A stretch of DNA of 64,000 nt from CBDFJH01 sp965198095 (GTDB lineage Bacteria > Latescibacterota > UBA2968 > GCA-2709665): assembly GCA_965198095.1 (NCBI GenBank), contig OZ240239.1, forward strand, positions 3,844,001 through 3,908,000, written 5' to 3'. Below are positions 45,450 through 54,405 of this stretch, one piece after another (the stretch's first letter is position 1; the number at the start of each line of letters is the position of its first letter). The notes under the pieces were generated by a model that saw nothing but the letters and a program-made list of their open reading frames with translations, did not search any database and was not told where the DNA came from. Made by a program: the position numbers and the translations under genes.

Positions 45450-45916
45450 TTCGTCCCTCCGGTGAAATGTTCTGAGTATGGCGCAACCTTCCGGAACCGT
45501 TGCAAGCCTGCCGTATTGTAGGGCGGACAGGAAGAATATACGGCGTTCTCTCGTTCCCGGGCAAGGGAATCAAGCGCCAACGGACGCGGGACCAAGTTGT
45601 ACGACACAAGGTGACCGGGATAGGGGGAGCCTTGCGGCTCCTCCCCTCCCACACCACCGTGCGTACGGGTCCGTACACGGCGGTTCGACGGATTCAGGCG
45701 GTCAAGCCGAGCAAGAGAGAGGCAAGGCCGAGCTTGGCGAGGAAGACGTTGGACAGGGCGATGGAAAGGGCGGGGCCGTTGCTGAGCCGCGCTTCGGGCA
45801 GGACCCGGCGAAGCCGGCGACTCGCAGCGGGCGCCTCTCTCCGGATCTTGACAATCTCCGCCGGTTTCCACATGCTTATGACCGGTCTCGACACTCGATT
45901 TCGAAAGGATACCGAC
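45450..45916. other. 467-base non-coding stretch with a strong hairpin
   Basis: Contains a GC-rich hairpin block at about 45620-45696 (ACCACCGTGCGTACGGGTCC pairing with TACACGGCGGT and a nearby GGAGCCTTGCGGCTCC stem). This resembles the structured ends of group II introns or similar elements, but no reverse transcriptase is seen. No gene was recognised. Confidence 0.35.
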
Positions 45917-46264
45917 ATGCGTTTCACGGCTCTCGCCGCTGCCGGGTTGCTCTTCGCAGCCCTTCAGCCCGGATGCACCCTGGAAACCGACGCGCGCACG
46001 GCCCGGATCGAACTGCCCTCCATCCAGTGCGGCATGTGCGTCAAAACGGTTTCCGAAGCGCTGAAGCAGGTGCCGGGCGTAAAGGCGGTCCACGTGGACG
46101 AGAAGAAGCGGACGGCCGAGGTCAGCTACGCCGCCGGCAAGACGGACCTGGCCCAGCTGGAGATGGCCGTGGCCGCCGCGGGCTACGCCGCGAACGACAC
46201 GAAAGCGGATCCCCAGGTCTACGACGCACTCCCGGACTGCTGCAAGGTCCCGGACAAAGAGTAG
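45917..46264 (+). CDS. heavy-metal-associated (HMA) domain protein, probably exported
   Basis: From ATG 45917 the protein is 115 residues. A hydrophobic N-terminus (LAAAGLLFAALQPGC) is a signal peptide, possibly a lipoprotein signal with an atypical lipobox. The HMA domain has the metal-binding C-x-x-C in IELPSIQCGMCVKTV and the usual VPGVKAVHVDEKKRTAEVSY. It resembles MerP-like periplasmic metal carriers. A terminal DCC motif may add ligands. No transporter is adjacent. Confidence 0.75.
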   Translation: MRFTALAAAGLLFAALQPGCTLETDARTARIELPSIQCGMCVKTVSEALKQVPGVKAVHVDEKKRTAEVSYAAGKTDLAQLEMAVAAAGYAANDTKADPQVYDALPDCCKVPDKE

Positions 46265-46266
46265 GC

Positions 46267-46695
46267 ATGCCGCCCGACGGCCAGGGACAGATTCAGGCGA
46301 TCGAAGACCTCCTGGAGACATTCGAAGACGCCGTCTCGCGGGCCGACCTGGAAACGCTCTCGGCACGCTTCTGCGATGAGGCGACGGCAATCTTTTCCGG
46401 GAAGCCGGAGCCGGTGAGAGGACGGCGCGCGGTCCTCCGCGTCTGGAAGCGCCACGTCGAACAGTGGTCGGACGTCCGGATCCTGCGCAGGGACACGACG
46501 ATCAGGATCCACGGCGATGTCGCGTGGGGCTGCTTTCTCTGGGACGGCGAAGGGAGCGCCGGAGGGAAACGGTATCGCCTGGAAGGCGAGCGGATGAGCG
46601 TCGTACTCCTGCGGAACGGCGGGCGCTGGCAGATCGCGCACGCACACGCGTCGATGCCCTACGACGCATGGGAATCCCATCGGATCGACGGGTAG
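46267..46695 (+). CDS. NTF2/SnoaL-like protein
   Basis: This 142-residue protein starts 2 bases after the HMA gene stop. It reads IQAIEDLLETFEDAVSRADL, FCDEATAIFSGKPEPVRGRR and ends with WQIAHAHASMPY, the ketosteroid-isomerase-like fold with a typical terminal strand. Many such proteins have no known substrate. It is probably in one operon with the HMA protein. Confidence 0.72.
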   Translation: MPPDGQGQIQAIEDLLETFEDAVSRADLETLSARFCDEATAIFSGKPEPVRGRRAVLRVWKRHVEQWSDVRILRRDTTIRIHGDVAWGCFLWDGEGSAGGKRYRLEGERMSVVLLRNGGRWQIAHAHASMPYDAWESHRIDG

Positions 46696-46893
46696 CGCCT
46701 TCCTGAACGTTGCGTCCGTCCTGCCCGGGAACGGTCCGGACCTCATCGCGCGAGCGCGCGGCAGGCGCCGCGCCTCTTCGAGGCCCGTTTCCACGTTCGG
46801 CATCCGCACCCGCTCCCCTTCAGACGTCTCCGGTCTCCGCACCGCGACCAAAGGTCCGGCTTTCTCAATTCACCAAGCCACGATCCAACCGTT

Positions 46894-47949
46894 TTGCGCG
46901 CTGACGTGAGCGCTCCATCCATCGTGAACCCATCCAGCAGAGGACTTGGCCGGGGCGAACGGGCGCCCGACTTCGTATTGCCCGACGAGAACGGCAATCG
47001 GGTCCGTTTCTACGCCCGTGCAGGGGGCCGGCCCGCAGTCCTTCTGTTCCACGGCGGCCTGGACCGCGAGGAGCTTTGCCGATTCTCCGAGGCGCTCGAC
47101 GCGGGCGGCGAATCCGGTCTCTCCCTCTTCGGCGTTCGGAGCGGCGCGAACCGGACCGACGCTGCCATCCCCTTTCAGACCTTCGCGGACGAACAGGGCC
47201 GGGTGAGGCGGGCCTACCGTCTGGATAACGACGGATCCGCGTTCCTGCTCGTACTCGATCCGAACCTGAGGGTCGTCGGATCTGTCGGTTACAGCGACGC
47301 GGGATCGTCGGCCGGCGAGGCCCGGTCGATCGCCCGGACGTTGCCGGCGAGCGCCGAGGCCGTGGAGGTGACGGCGCAGGCCCCGGCGCTGTTCGTTCCG
47401 AACGTGCTGGACCCGGAGATCTGCCAGTTCCTGATTCGAATCTGGCAGACGCGGGACACGGCCGAGACCGGCGTCGAACAGTCTCACGGCGCGCGACGCG
47501 AGGATGCGCTGAGCCCGGAAACGAAGCGCAGACAGGACCACGTCGTGGTTGACGAAAAACTGCTGAAGATGCTCACGTCGACGATCGGCCGGCGCGTGAT
47601 GCCGGAAGTCCGGAGGTCGTTCGCCTTCAACGCGACACGCTTCGAAGGCTTCAAAATCGCGTGTTACGACAGCCGGACCGGGGGGTTCTTCCAGGCCCAC
47701 CGGGACAACCTGAGCCCTTCGACCGCGCACCGAAGATTCGCGCTGACGCTGAATCTCAACGAAGCCTACGAAGGGGGGCGGCTCCGGTTTCCCGAATTCG
47801 GACCCATGCTTTACAAGCCTGGCGCGGGCGAGGCCTTGATCTTCTCCTGCGCACACCTGCACGAAGTCACCGAGGTCACGGAGGGCCGCCGCTTTGCCCT
47901 GCTCTCCTTCCTCTTTGGCGACCCGGACACGAGGACGCCGAAGCCATGA
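46894..47949 (+). CDS. redoxin-like domain fused to a 2OG-Fe(II) dioxygenase
   Basis: Residues ~20-150 form an AhpC/Bcp-type thioredoxin fold (GERAPDFVLPDENGNRVRFY, LLVLDPNLRVVGS). The usual peroxidatic Cys position (F.....PVC) is changed to FHGGLDREELC, so only Cys62 remains and peroxidase activity is doubtful. Residues ~165-345 are a prolyl-hydroxylase-type dioxygenase with iron ligands H269 and D271 (FFQAHRDNLS) and His323, and Arg333 for 2-oxoglutarate; YEGGRLRFPEFG is typical of the family. The fusion is in one uninterrupted frame. The ATG/GTG start near 46894 is uncertain. Confidence 0.78.
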   Translation: MRADVSAPSIVNPSSRGLGRGERAPDFVLPDENGNRVRFYARAGGRPAVLLFHGGLDREELCRFSEALDAGGESGLSLFGVRSGANRTDAAIPFQTFADEQGRVRRAYRLDNDGSAFLLVLDPNLRVVGSVGYSDAGSSAGEARSIARTLPASAEAVEVTAQAPALFVPNVLDPEICQFLIRIWQTRDTAETGVEQSHGARREDALSPETKRRQDHVVVDEKLLKMLTSTIGRRVMPEVRRSFAFNATRFEGFKIACYDSRTGGFFQAHRDNLSPSTAHRRFALTLNLNEAYEGGRLRFPEFGPMLYKPGAGEALIFSCAHLHEVTEVTEGRRFALLSFLFGDPDTRTPKP

Positions 47950-47976
47950 CGCCATGCGTCTGAGAGAACGACCGAC

Positions 47977-48663
47977 ATGAACGTCCTGATGACCGGCGCG
48001 GCCGGAAAGGTCGGACGCTGCGTCGCGGCCGGCCTGAAACAAAGGCATCACATCCGGGGATTCGACGTCGTGCCCGCGCCGGACCTGGAAGACAGCATCG
48101 TGGGGGATCTCGGCGATCTGGACGCGCTGACGGCTGCCGCGCGTGAGATGGACGCCGTGATTCACCTGGCTGCGGCCGCCGGCGCCCGTTCGACGTGGAA
48201 AGAGGTCCTGTCCGCCAACATCATCGGAACACGCAACCTCTTCCAGGCGGCGCTCAGAAACGGCGTGCGCCGCGTCGCCTTCGCGAGCCGGGCCGGCCTG
48301 GTCTCCGACACGCCGGGGAACGACATGCGGACGGTCGACCTTCCGGTGCGGACCGGGCACTACTATTCGGCCAGCAAAGCCTTCGGTGAAAACCTCGGGT
48401 ACATGTATGCGCATCGCTTCGACATGGAGGTCGTGTGCGTCCGCATCGGCCACTTCCGGCCGCATCCCGGACATCCCCACCATCTCGCCCATGCCGATGC
48501 CGTGCGTGTCTTCGAGCGCGCCATCCTTCAACCCGGCGTAAAGTTCGAAATCGTCTTCGGCGTCTCCGACAGCTCGTGGCCGCTCTACGATCTCGACCAC
48601 GGGCGTAAGGCCATTGGCTATCACCCCCAGGAGAAATCGACCGTCCGGCCCGGCCACGTCTAG
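47977..48663 (+). CDS. NAD(P)-dependent epimerase/dehydrogenase (extended SDR)
   Basis: This 228-residue protein has the Rossmann motif TGAAGKVGR (residues 6-14), the HLAAAAGA loop and the catalytic Tyr-Lys pair in HYYSASKAFGE (YxxxK). It resembles uronate dehydrogenases and small epimerases. The substrate is unknown. It lies 27 bases after the dioxygenase fusion and ~95 bases before an aldo/keto reductase, suggesting a sugar-related operon. Confidence 0.82.
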   Translation: MNVLMTGAAGKVGRCVAAGLKQRHHIRGFDVVPAPDLEDSIVGDLGDLDALTAAAREMDAVIHLAAAAGARSTWKEVLSANIIGTRNLFQAALRNGVRRVAFASRAGLVSDTPGNDMRTVDLPVRTGHYYSASKAFGENLGYMYAHRFDMEVVCVRIGHFRPHPGHPHHLAHADAVRVFERAILQPGVKFEIVFGVSDSSWPLYDLDHGRKAIGYHPQEKSTVRPGHV

Positions 48664-48757
48664 CGGCGAGAACGCTTTTCCGAACCGCATCCGATCCCTT
48701 TTACGACCATCGCACAGACGCCCCGGCAGGGCGCGTCAAACAGAGAGAGGGCCTTCA

Positions 48758-49669
48758 ATGCAGCTGAGACGCCTCGGAAGAAACGGTCCTGAAGTGTCGG
48801 CCATCGGGCTCGGAACCTGGCCGATCGGCGGCGGCCTGGGTCGCGTGGAGGCGCGGCAGGCCATCGACGTGGTCCGCACCGCCATCGACAGCGGCATCAC
48901 CCTGCTGGACACGGCGCAGTCCTATCGCACGAGCGAGGAAACCCTGGGCAAGGCCCTCAGGGACGGCTATAGGGAACGATGCTTCCTTTGCACGAAGGTC
49001 AGCCGCGGGTTTTCCCGCTCCGACATCCGGAACGCCATGGACAACAGTCTGCGGTCTCTCGGTGTCGATCACGTCGACCTCTACCAGATCCACGACTGGA
49101 ACCCCGACTATCCGATTGACGAAAGCATGGAGGCCATGGCCCGGCTTCAGGAGCAGGGAAAAACCCGTTTCATCGGGGTCTCCAACTTCAATGCCGAGCA
49201 GATGCATCTCGCCCTCCGGACCGCGCGGTTCCAGACGAACCAGCCGCGCTACAGCATGCTCGCCAGAGGCATCGAGTCGGAAGACATCCCCTTCTGCGAA
49301 CGGGAAGGCATCGGCATCCTCCCCTACAGCCCTCTGGAGCAAGGGCTCCTCACGGGAAAGTATGCTCCGGGTCACCGGTTTCCCGAAGATGACGCGCGGT
49401 CCGGGAAGCGCCAGTTCCAGGGGGCGCCGTTCGCATCCTGCCTCGCGAAGGCGGAACGCCTGAAAGAGATCGCAACGGAGAAGGGCGTCACGCTGACTCA
49501 GCTCGCCATCGCCTGGGCCCTGCGCCTTCCGGCGATCTCGTGCGTCCTCGTCGGCGCCAAGACCCCAGCCCAGCTCAGGGAGCACGTGGGCGCGTCCGAC
49601 GTCGCGTTCAGCCAAGACGAGCTTGACCGCATCGACAACACGCTCGCGTCCGCGCCCGAGGGATTTTAG
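48758..49669 (+). CDS. aldo/keto reductase
   Basis: From ATG 48758 (MQLRRLGRNGPEVSAIGLGT, with AGAGAGGG upstream) the protein is 303 residues. The AKR signature is present: LLDTAQSYRTSEETLGKAL (catalytic Asp and Tyr), CTKVSR (Lys), DLYQIHDWNPD (His) and GVSNFNAEQM, ending in the NADPH-binding PAISCVLVGAKTPAQLREHV. It is a (TIM-barrel) NADPH-dependent reductase; the substrate cannot be told. Confidence 0.88.
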   Translation: MQLRRLGRNGPEVSAIGLGTWPIGGGLGRVEARQAIDVVRTAIDSGITLLDTAQSYRTSEETLGKALRDGYRERCFLCTKVSRGFSRSDIRNAMDNSLRSLGVDHVDLYQIHDWNPDYPIDESMEAMARLQEQGKTRFIGVSNFNAEQMHLALRTARFQTNQPRYSMLARGIESEDIPFCEREGIGILPYSPLEQGLLTGKYAPGHRFPEDDARSGKRQFQGAPFASCLAKAERLKEIATEKGVTLTQLAIAWALRLPAISCVLVGAKTPAQLREHVGASDVAFSQDELDRIDNTLASAPEGF

Positions 49670-49766
49670 CCGCCAGGCGAACTGCTTGAAGCCGCATCCG
49701 CCGGATCGAGCCGCAACCACCCGAAACGGACATTCCATCCGCCAATCGGCCTGCTCAGAGGAAGAA

Positions 49767-49904
49767 ATGCGCCAGCGAGTACTCACCCGCACTGAGATGT
49801 CGCAAGATTCCCTTTACATTGACGAACGCGCTTTTGAGAACCTCCGAGCGCAATTTGAAACACCTATGGACGACGAAGAGTATGTGTCGATCAAGACTGA
49901 CTGA
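49767..49904 (+). CDS. small ORF of unknown function
   Basis: A 45-residue frame (MRQRVLTRTEMSQDSLYIDE) starts at an ATG preceded by AGAGGAAGAA and ends DDEEYVSIKTD. It is acidic at the end and resembles no family I know. It lies just before the first gene of cassette array B. It may not be real. Confidence 0.3.
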   Translation: MRQRVLTRTEMSQDSLYIDERAFENLRAQFETPMDDEEYVSIKTD

Positions 49905-49980
49905 AACCCATAGGCCGCCATCGCCTAAAGGTAGTTAACCGAAATCGAATGTCGGAGTGACCCGAGATTGGAGGCTGAAC

Positions 49981-50718
49981 GTGAGTACTGAGTGGTGGAG
50001 CGCTTGTTTCGCGGGAAACTGGCTCGACGTTCAAAGAAACATGCGAGCAGGCCGTACCTCGGCTGAAGTAGACTTTCTAGACCGCGCGCTCAATTTGGAG
50101 CCGGGATGCCGGGTTCTCGACGTGCCGTGTGGCAATGGCAGATTGGCGATTCCGCTGGCAGAGAGGGGCTATATAGTAACCGGCGTTGACATCACGACAG
50201 TCCTGCTTCAAGAGGCGCAATCCGCTTCACAGGAAGCGAATCTTGGTCTTGAGCTGGTTGAGACGGATATGAGGGATCTGTCCTGGACCGAGACATTCGA
50301 TGCGGCATTCTGCTTTTGGGGAAGTTTCGGATACTTCGACGATGACGGAAACAGGCGATTCCTCGAGGCGGTGCATCGAGCGCTCAAGACGGATTCGAGG
50401 TTTGCTCTGGATATTCCCAACGTCGCTGAAACAATCCTCCCAAGACTCCAGCGCCGCCGTTGGAGCAAGGTGGGTGAAACAGTTGTCCTGGAGGACACGA
50501 GCTACCGACATACGGAGAGCCGGATCGATACCGAATGGACCTTGATTGCAAACGGAATTTCCGAAACGAAGACCAGTTCCATGCGGGTCTACGGATTTCG
50601 AGAGTTGACATGTCTCTTTTCCGAGGTGGGTTTCGAGGTGTGCGATACTTTTTCGTCACTGGATTGCGAGCCCTATGAGCTGGGGAGACGTGCATACTTC
50701 ATAGTCAGAAAAACGTAG
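49981..50718 (+). CDS. class I SAM-dependent methyltransferase (cassette gene)
   Basis: The GTG at 49981 has TTGGAGGC upstream and gives 245 residues; an in-frame GTG 24 bases earlier has no such site. Motifs: CRVLDVPCGNGRLAIPLAER (I), GVDITTVLLQEAQ (II), FDAAFCFWGSFGYFDDD (post-II). The C-terminal GFRELTCLFSEVGFEVCDTF is typical of small-molecule methyltransferases. An attC-like site follows 22 bases later. Confidence 0.82.
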   Translation: MSTEWWSACFAGNWLDVQRNMRAGRTSAEVDFLDRALNLEPGCRVLDVPCGNGRLAIPLAERGYIVTGVDITTVLLQEAQSASQEANLGLELVETDMRDLSWTETFDAAFCFWGSFGYFDDDGNRRFLEAVHRALKTDSRFALDIPNVAETILPRLQRRRWSKVGETVVLEDTSYRHTESRIDTEWTLIANGISETKTSSMRVYGFRELTCLFSEVGFEVCDTFSSLDCEPYELGRRAYFIVRKT

Positions 50719-50739
50719 TCTTGGAAACAGATCGACTTC

Positions 50740-50838
50740 GGCTAACACATCAGTGTTGCGCTACGACGCCCTTCAGGCGCCTTGGCCTCCGGCAACCCCT
50801 CGACAAGCTCGGGGTTCGCAAACCGTGAGACGTTAAGC
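50740..50838 (+). repeat. attC-like site 10
   Basis: GCTAACACATCAGTGTTGCG at the left; TTCGCAAACCGTGAGACGTTAAG at the right, with GCGCCTTGGCCTCCGGCAAC and a CTCGACAAGCTC block in the middle. First well-formed site of array B and closely related to those of array A. Confidence 0.8.
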
Positions 50839-50952
50839 GCAAGCCGTGACTTCCACCTTCACCAAGATAAGGCCGCGCCGCTGTAGCCGCATGGGGATCC
50901 TTATTGCCATGCTCATCCCAGACTGAAGGAGCATCCCTTGAGGAGCACCAGA

Positions 50953-51760
50953 ATGGCGGCAAAACATACTAAACAACAGCATCTCAGGATGAATCAGGCG
51001 GCTTGGGACGAGGGCCACCGATATCTGGCTGCCAAGAGGAGGGAGACCCTGGACTGGGTTGGCGAATTCCGCGACGGTGGTACGACATTCTCTGAGACGG
51101 AGATGGAGATGGAGCTTCTCGGTGACGTCTCTGGATTGGACGTGTTGCAGCTAAGCTGCGGCGGGGATGCGAGTCAAGCGTTTTCTTTCGTAAACATGGG
51201 CGCTAACGTAACGGCCTGTGATTTCAGTCCGGTCGCCATTGAGGAGGCGAAAGAGAACGCGGCCAAGGTTGAACTAGCCGTACGGTTCGCCCTTGCCGAC
51301 TCTCAGCGTCTTTCAACTTCAAAAGACAGTGCGTTTGACCTTGTTCATGCAGATGGCAATCTCTGGTGCTACAAGGACCTTCCTACGGCCTGCCAGAACT
51401 GGTATCGTGTTCTACGGGCACGCGGCCGCTTGTTCTTGCATGAGGGCTACCCGCTCACGCAGTGGTGCTTGGAAGAGGATGAGGCAGACGGTCACCTAAG
51501 AGTCATTCGAAGCTACGGCGACAGGAGGCCGGAATATTCACCATTCCAAAATTCAGGACTTTGTTTCGCAAGAACTTGAGGAAGTAGAATTTCCCCACAC
51601 AATGGCAGACATCTTAAATGCCGTTATGCAAACCGGCTTCGTCCTGGAGAGAATGGTCGAATGTAATTTGGGCCAAGCTGGTTTCGAAATAGAGGGACTG
51701 GGTCAAAGCGCAGAGAAGCTCGCTCATGGCTTCTACGTGATTGCTCGGAAGGTTAGCTGA
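50953..51760 (+). pseudogene. class I SAM-dependent methyltransferase, frameshifted
   Basis: From ATG 50953 (TTGAGGAGCACC before it) the frame reads GLDVLQLSCGGDASQAFSFV (motif I), VTACDFSPVAIEEAKENA (motif II), FDLVHADGNLWCYKDL and ends too early at 51579. From about 51535 a different frame continues with IQDFVSQELEEVEFPHTMAD, ILNAVMQTGFVLERMVE, FYVIARKVS to 51760, the missing C-terminus. The shortened product may still fold partly. An attC-like site follows. Confidence 0.7.
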
Positions 51761-51796
51761 GCTAACGCCACTTCCCCCACCCTGTCACGGCCAGCG

Positions 51797-51876
51797 TATA
51801 ACACCGTGCCTCCAGTTTCGGGCCATTCGGCCCTTCGCCAACCGCTACGCGGTTCGGGGGCACGAGAATGTCAACC
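51797..51876 (+). repeat. attC-like site 11 (right end degenerate)
   Basis: GTATAACACCGTGCC at the left pairs with GGGCACGAGAATGTCAACC, where GTCA replaces GTTA. The centre GGCCATTCGGCCCTTCGCCAACC is a changed version of the usual arm. Confidence 0.55.
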
Positions 51877-51916
51877 GAAAGCGGCTAAGGACATCGACCC
51901 CCGAAAAACAGATTCC

Positions 51917-52846
51917 GTGGGTGACCAAGACCTTTTCAGCGATCTCACCAGGATCGAGCAAGGTTTGGTCGAACGCTTCCCAGGCTTGACAGGAATTGCG
52001 CCACTGAAACGACTAGACAGCGGCGTATCCAGCTTGGTAGTTGAATCCTCAAGCGGTATCGTGTTTCGCTTGGGAAAAAATGAAGCCGTTGCCGCAAGCT
52101 ACGATCGGGAAGCCCAAGTGCTTTTTAGAGTGAGGCCATACCTTGATCTACCCGTTCCCAATCCCAAGTGGCGTGCTCCCCCCTCCCGGCAAGCTCTCTA
52201 TGGAGTCTTCGGCTATCCCAAACTTGCAGGAGTGCCGTTGCATAGGGGCCATCTGGAAACTCTGGATTGGCATCGAATCGCCGATGACATCGCTGGATTT
52301 CTCCGTCAGCTCCACAACAGTCCCGTCGAACAGTTTGTTGACCTCGATCTTCCAGTATTTCACAGCAGGCCAGAAGCCCTCATCCAGATGCAACCGCACG
52401 TATTGCCGCATCTTGAAACAGCCCTATCATCCGACGAATATTGTAAGGCGCGTCGCTGGTGGGACGCGTTTCTAGCCGACGAGCGCATGCAGGACTACGA
52501 ACCTGTTCTAATTCATGGTGATCCGTTTTACGCAAATATTCTATTGGACGAGGCCACTTCAAAAGTTACCGCTGTGATAGACTTCGAAAATGCCACGTTG
52601 GGCGATCCGGCGCAGGATTTGGCTGTCCAACATCACTTGGGTCAGGAGTTCGCCGAGGCGGTTATGGCGGCTTACACACAGGCAGGCTGCGGGTGCGACG
52701 GCTTGTTTGAACATCGGGTACGCCAGCTTTGGATCTTCCGTGAATTTGCTGGTCTGATGTCTTTCCTGCAGACCGACAATGAGTCTGAGGCTGCCGAGTG
52801 TGTTTGGAAGTTGCGGAATGGTCCGCTGTTTCGAGGCGCGGCATGA
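51917..52846 (+). CDS. aminoglycoside phosphotransferase-family kinase (cassette gene)
   Basis: The GTG at 51917 gives 309 residues; the longer frame would start inside attC sequence. The catalytic loop VLIHGDPFYANILLD (HGDxxxxN) and the metal-binding AVIDFENATLGDPAQDLA are intact, as in APH/choline-kinase-like enzymes. The N-lobe VVESSSGIVFRLGKNEA supplies the Lys. It may phosphorylate an antibiotic or a small metabolite. A right half attC end (GAACGTTACC, 52846-52855) sits at its stop codon. Confidence 0.78.
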   Translation: MGDQDLFSDLTRIEQGLVERFPGLTGIAPLKRLDSGVSSLVVESSSGIVFRLGKNEAVAASYDREAQVLFRVRPYLDLPVPNPKWRAPPSRQALYGVFGYPKLAGVPLHRGHLETLDWHRIADDIAGFLRQLHNSPVEQFVDLDLPVFHSRPEALIQMQPHVLPHLETALSSDEYCKARRWWDAFLADERMQDYEPVLIHGDPFYANILLDEATSKVTAVIDFENATLGDPAQDLAVQHHLGQEFAEAVMAAYTQAGCGCDGLFEHRVRQLWIFREFAGLMSFLQTDNESEAAECVWKLRNGPLFRGAA

Positions 52847-52932
52847 ACGTTACCTGCAAGCGGCGCAAGAGTTCCCCCCAACCCCTCTCCGGAAAATTGT
52901 GCACAAGAAAAATCGGAGGGTAGGTAGACTTA

Positions 52933-53529
52933 ATGCGTTTTCACTTTATTCGCCACGGTAAGAGAGACCGCAAGATCGGCGATCCCTCATTGACATCAAA
53001 GGGTCGAGAGGAGGCAGAGCTACTCGCCAGGAAGTTAGAATCAAACGGCATCGCACGAATCTTCAGCAGTCCACTGGCACGAACAAGAGAGACAACAGAG
53101 ATCATCGCCACCATTTTGAATCTTGAAGTTTCTGAAGATTCACGGCTACGTGAACGAATGAATTGGGGTGACATCGAAGGCCAATCTTTCGATGAATTCA
53201 TGGCTCAGTGGGAGCGTTGTAGCAGAGAACGAGATTACCGACCCCGTGTTGGCGATTCAAGCATTGAGACTGGCAGACGCATTGAGGCTTTTGTTTCGGA
53301 TTGCTATCTCAGTCATCCGGATACTGTGATTGGGGTGACCCATGGCGGTGTCTTGGCAGACTTCCTTCTCAACGTTTTTTCGTCTGAAGAACTGAGTCGC
53401 ATAAGTCCGAAATTCTGCAATGACCCATACAGTGGTGAAGTAATGCGTGAATGCTCCATTACGACGATTGCATACGATGGCAACCAATATCGACTCGACG
53501 CTGTTGGGGCCATCTTATTTGAGAATTGA
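52933..53529 (+). CDS. histidine phosphatase (phosphoglycerate mutase-like, cassette gene)
   Basis: This 198-residue protein opens FHFIRHGKRDRKIGDPSL, the RHG motif (His8 is phosphorylated), and has SSPLARTRETTEIIATIL and the second catalytic His in IGVTHGGVLADF. It belongs to the branch of broad phosphomonoesterases; the substrate is unknown. It lies between a right-half attC end at 52850 and the attC-like site at 53597. Confidence 0.87.
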   Translation: MRFHFIRHGKRDRKIGDPSLTSKGREEAELLARKLESNGIARIFSSPLARTRETTEIIATILNLEVSEDSRLRERMNWGDIEGQSFDEFMAQWERCSRERDYRPRVGDSSIETGRRIEAFVSDCYLSHPDTVIGVTHGGVLADFLLNVFSSEELSRISPKFCNDPYSGEVMRECSITTIAYDGNQYRLDAVGAILFEN

Positions 53530-53596
53530 CTTTGGGCAGGAGTCGACTGCTCACCACGTTTACAGCGGTTCGCCCCGAAGGCGCGTCCGGCACCTC

Positions 53597-53684
53597 GGCT
53601 GACACGGTGTGTGGCGCACTGCGTTCGCTTAGCTCTCTCCGCCGGTAACCCCTTCGGGGTTCGCACACACCGGGAACGTTAGTC
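53597..53684 (+). repeat. attC-like site 12
   Basis: GCTGACACGGTGTGTGGCGC at the left and GCACACACCGGGAACGTTAG at the right form perfect arms; the centre GGTAACCCCTTCGGGGTTCG is a hairpin. The site and the gene after it were duplicated at 58442. Confidence 0.72.
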
Positions 53685-53739
53685 GACCTGATGAGACAGA
53701 AACCCTTCTTTGCGTTCACAGAGAGGAAAGGAGACCGTA

Positions 53740-54405
53740 TTGAATAGGGATGCCGCGGTCAAGCGGGTGCGATTGGTAATCGACCGATTGGTCCATGACG
53801 GATCTGTATTGGCGGCCTCTGATGGCACTGAGCATAGTATTTTTCCTGTTGTGGTGAGTCCCAAGGAATGCGAATCACTCCGGAACTGGGTATCTCGTGA
53901 AAGGGCGACGCGAACCATCGAGATCGGCCTGGGTTACGGATTCTCTGCACTACACATCTGTGAGGGCCTGCTTCTGAACGGTCATAAGGGCGCTAGACAT
54001 GTTGTGCTCGACCCCAGTCAGTCGGGACGATTTGGTGACTGCGGGCTACAGGTTCTCGAGGATGCAGGAGTCAGACAGCTCGTGGAGCATCACGCTGAGG
54101 AATCCCAAATTGCGCTTCCACAGTTTCTGAGGGAAGGTCGGAGCTTCGATCTCGGGTTTGTCGATGGCAACCACCGGTTCGATAGAGTCTTCCTGGACCT
54201 ATACTACCTCGGGCATCTCGTACGCAAGGGCGGAATAGTCATTCTAGACGACTACATCCGGCCCGGGATTAAGCGGGCTGTGTCATTCTTTGTGACCAAT
54301 CTAAACTGGAAGATAGAGGAGACGAACGAGGAGGGCCACCAAGCGGTCCTACGAACGGCCAGAGAGGCCGACGCTCGAGACTGGAAATACTTCGTTGAAT
54401 TCTGA
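53740..54405 (+). CDS. class I SAM-dependent methyltransferase (cassette gene)
   Basis: The TTG at 53740 follows AAAGGAG and gives 221 residues; the same TTG is kept in the partial copy at 58583. Motif I is TRTIEIGLGYGFSALHICEG, followed by VVLDPSQSGRFGDCG, FDLGFVDGNHRFDRVFLDLY and GGIVILDDYIRPG, typical of the Methyltransf_24/O-methyltransferase-like group. The target is unknown. An IS200 element has entered between its stop and the attC at 55071. Confidence 0.82.
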   Translation: MNRDAAVKRVRLVIDRLVHDGSVLAASDGTEHSIFPVVVSPKECESLRNWVSRERATRTIEIGLGYGFSALHICEGLLLNGHKGARHVVLDPSQSGRFGDCGLQVLEDAGVRQLVEHHAEESQIALPQFLREGRSFDLGFVDGNHRFDRVFLDLYYLGHLVRKGGIVILDDYIRPGIKRAVSFFVTNLNWKIEETNEEGHQAVLRTAREADARDWKYFVEF

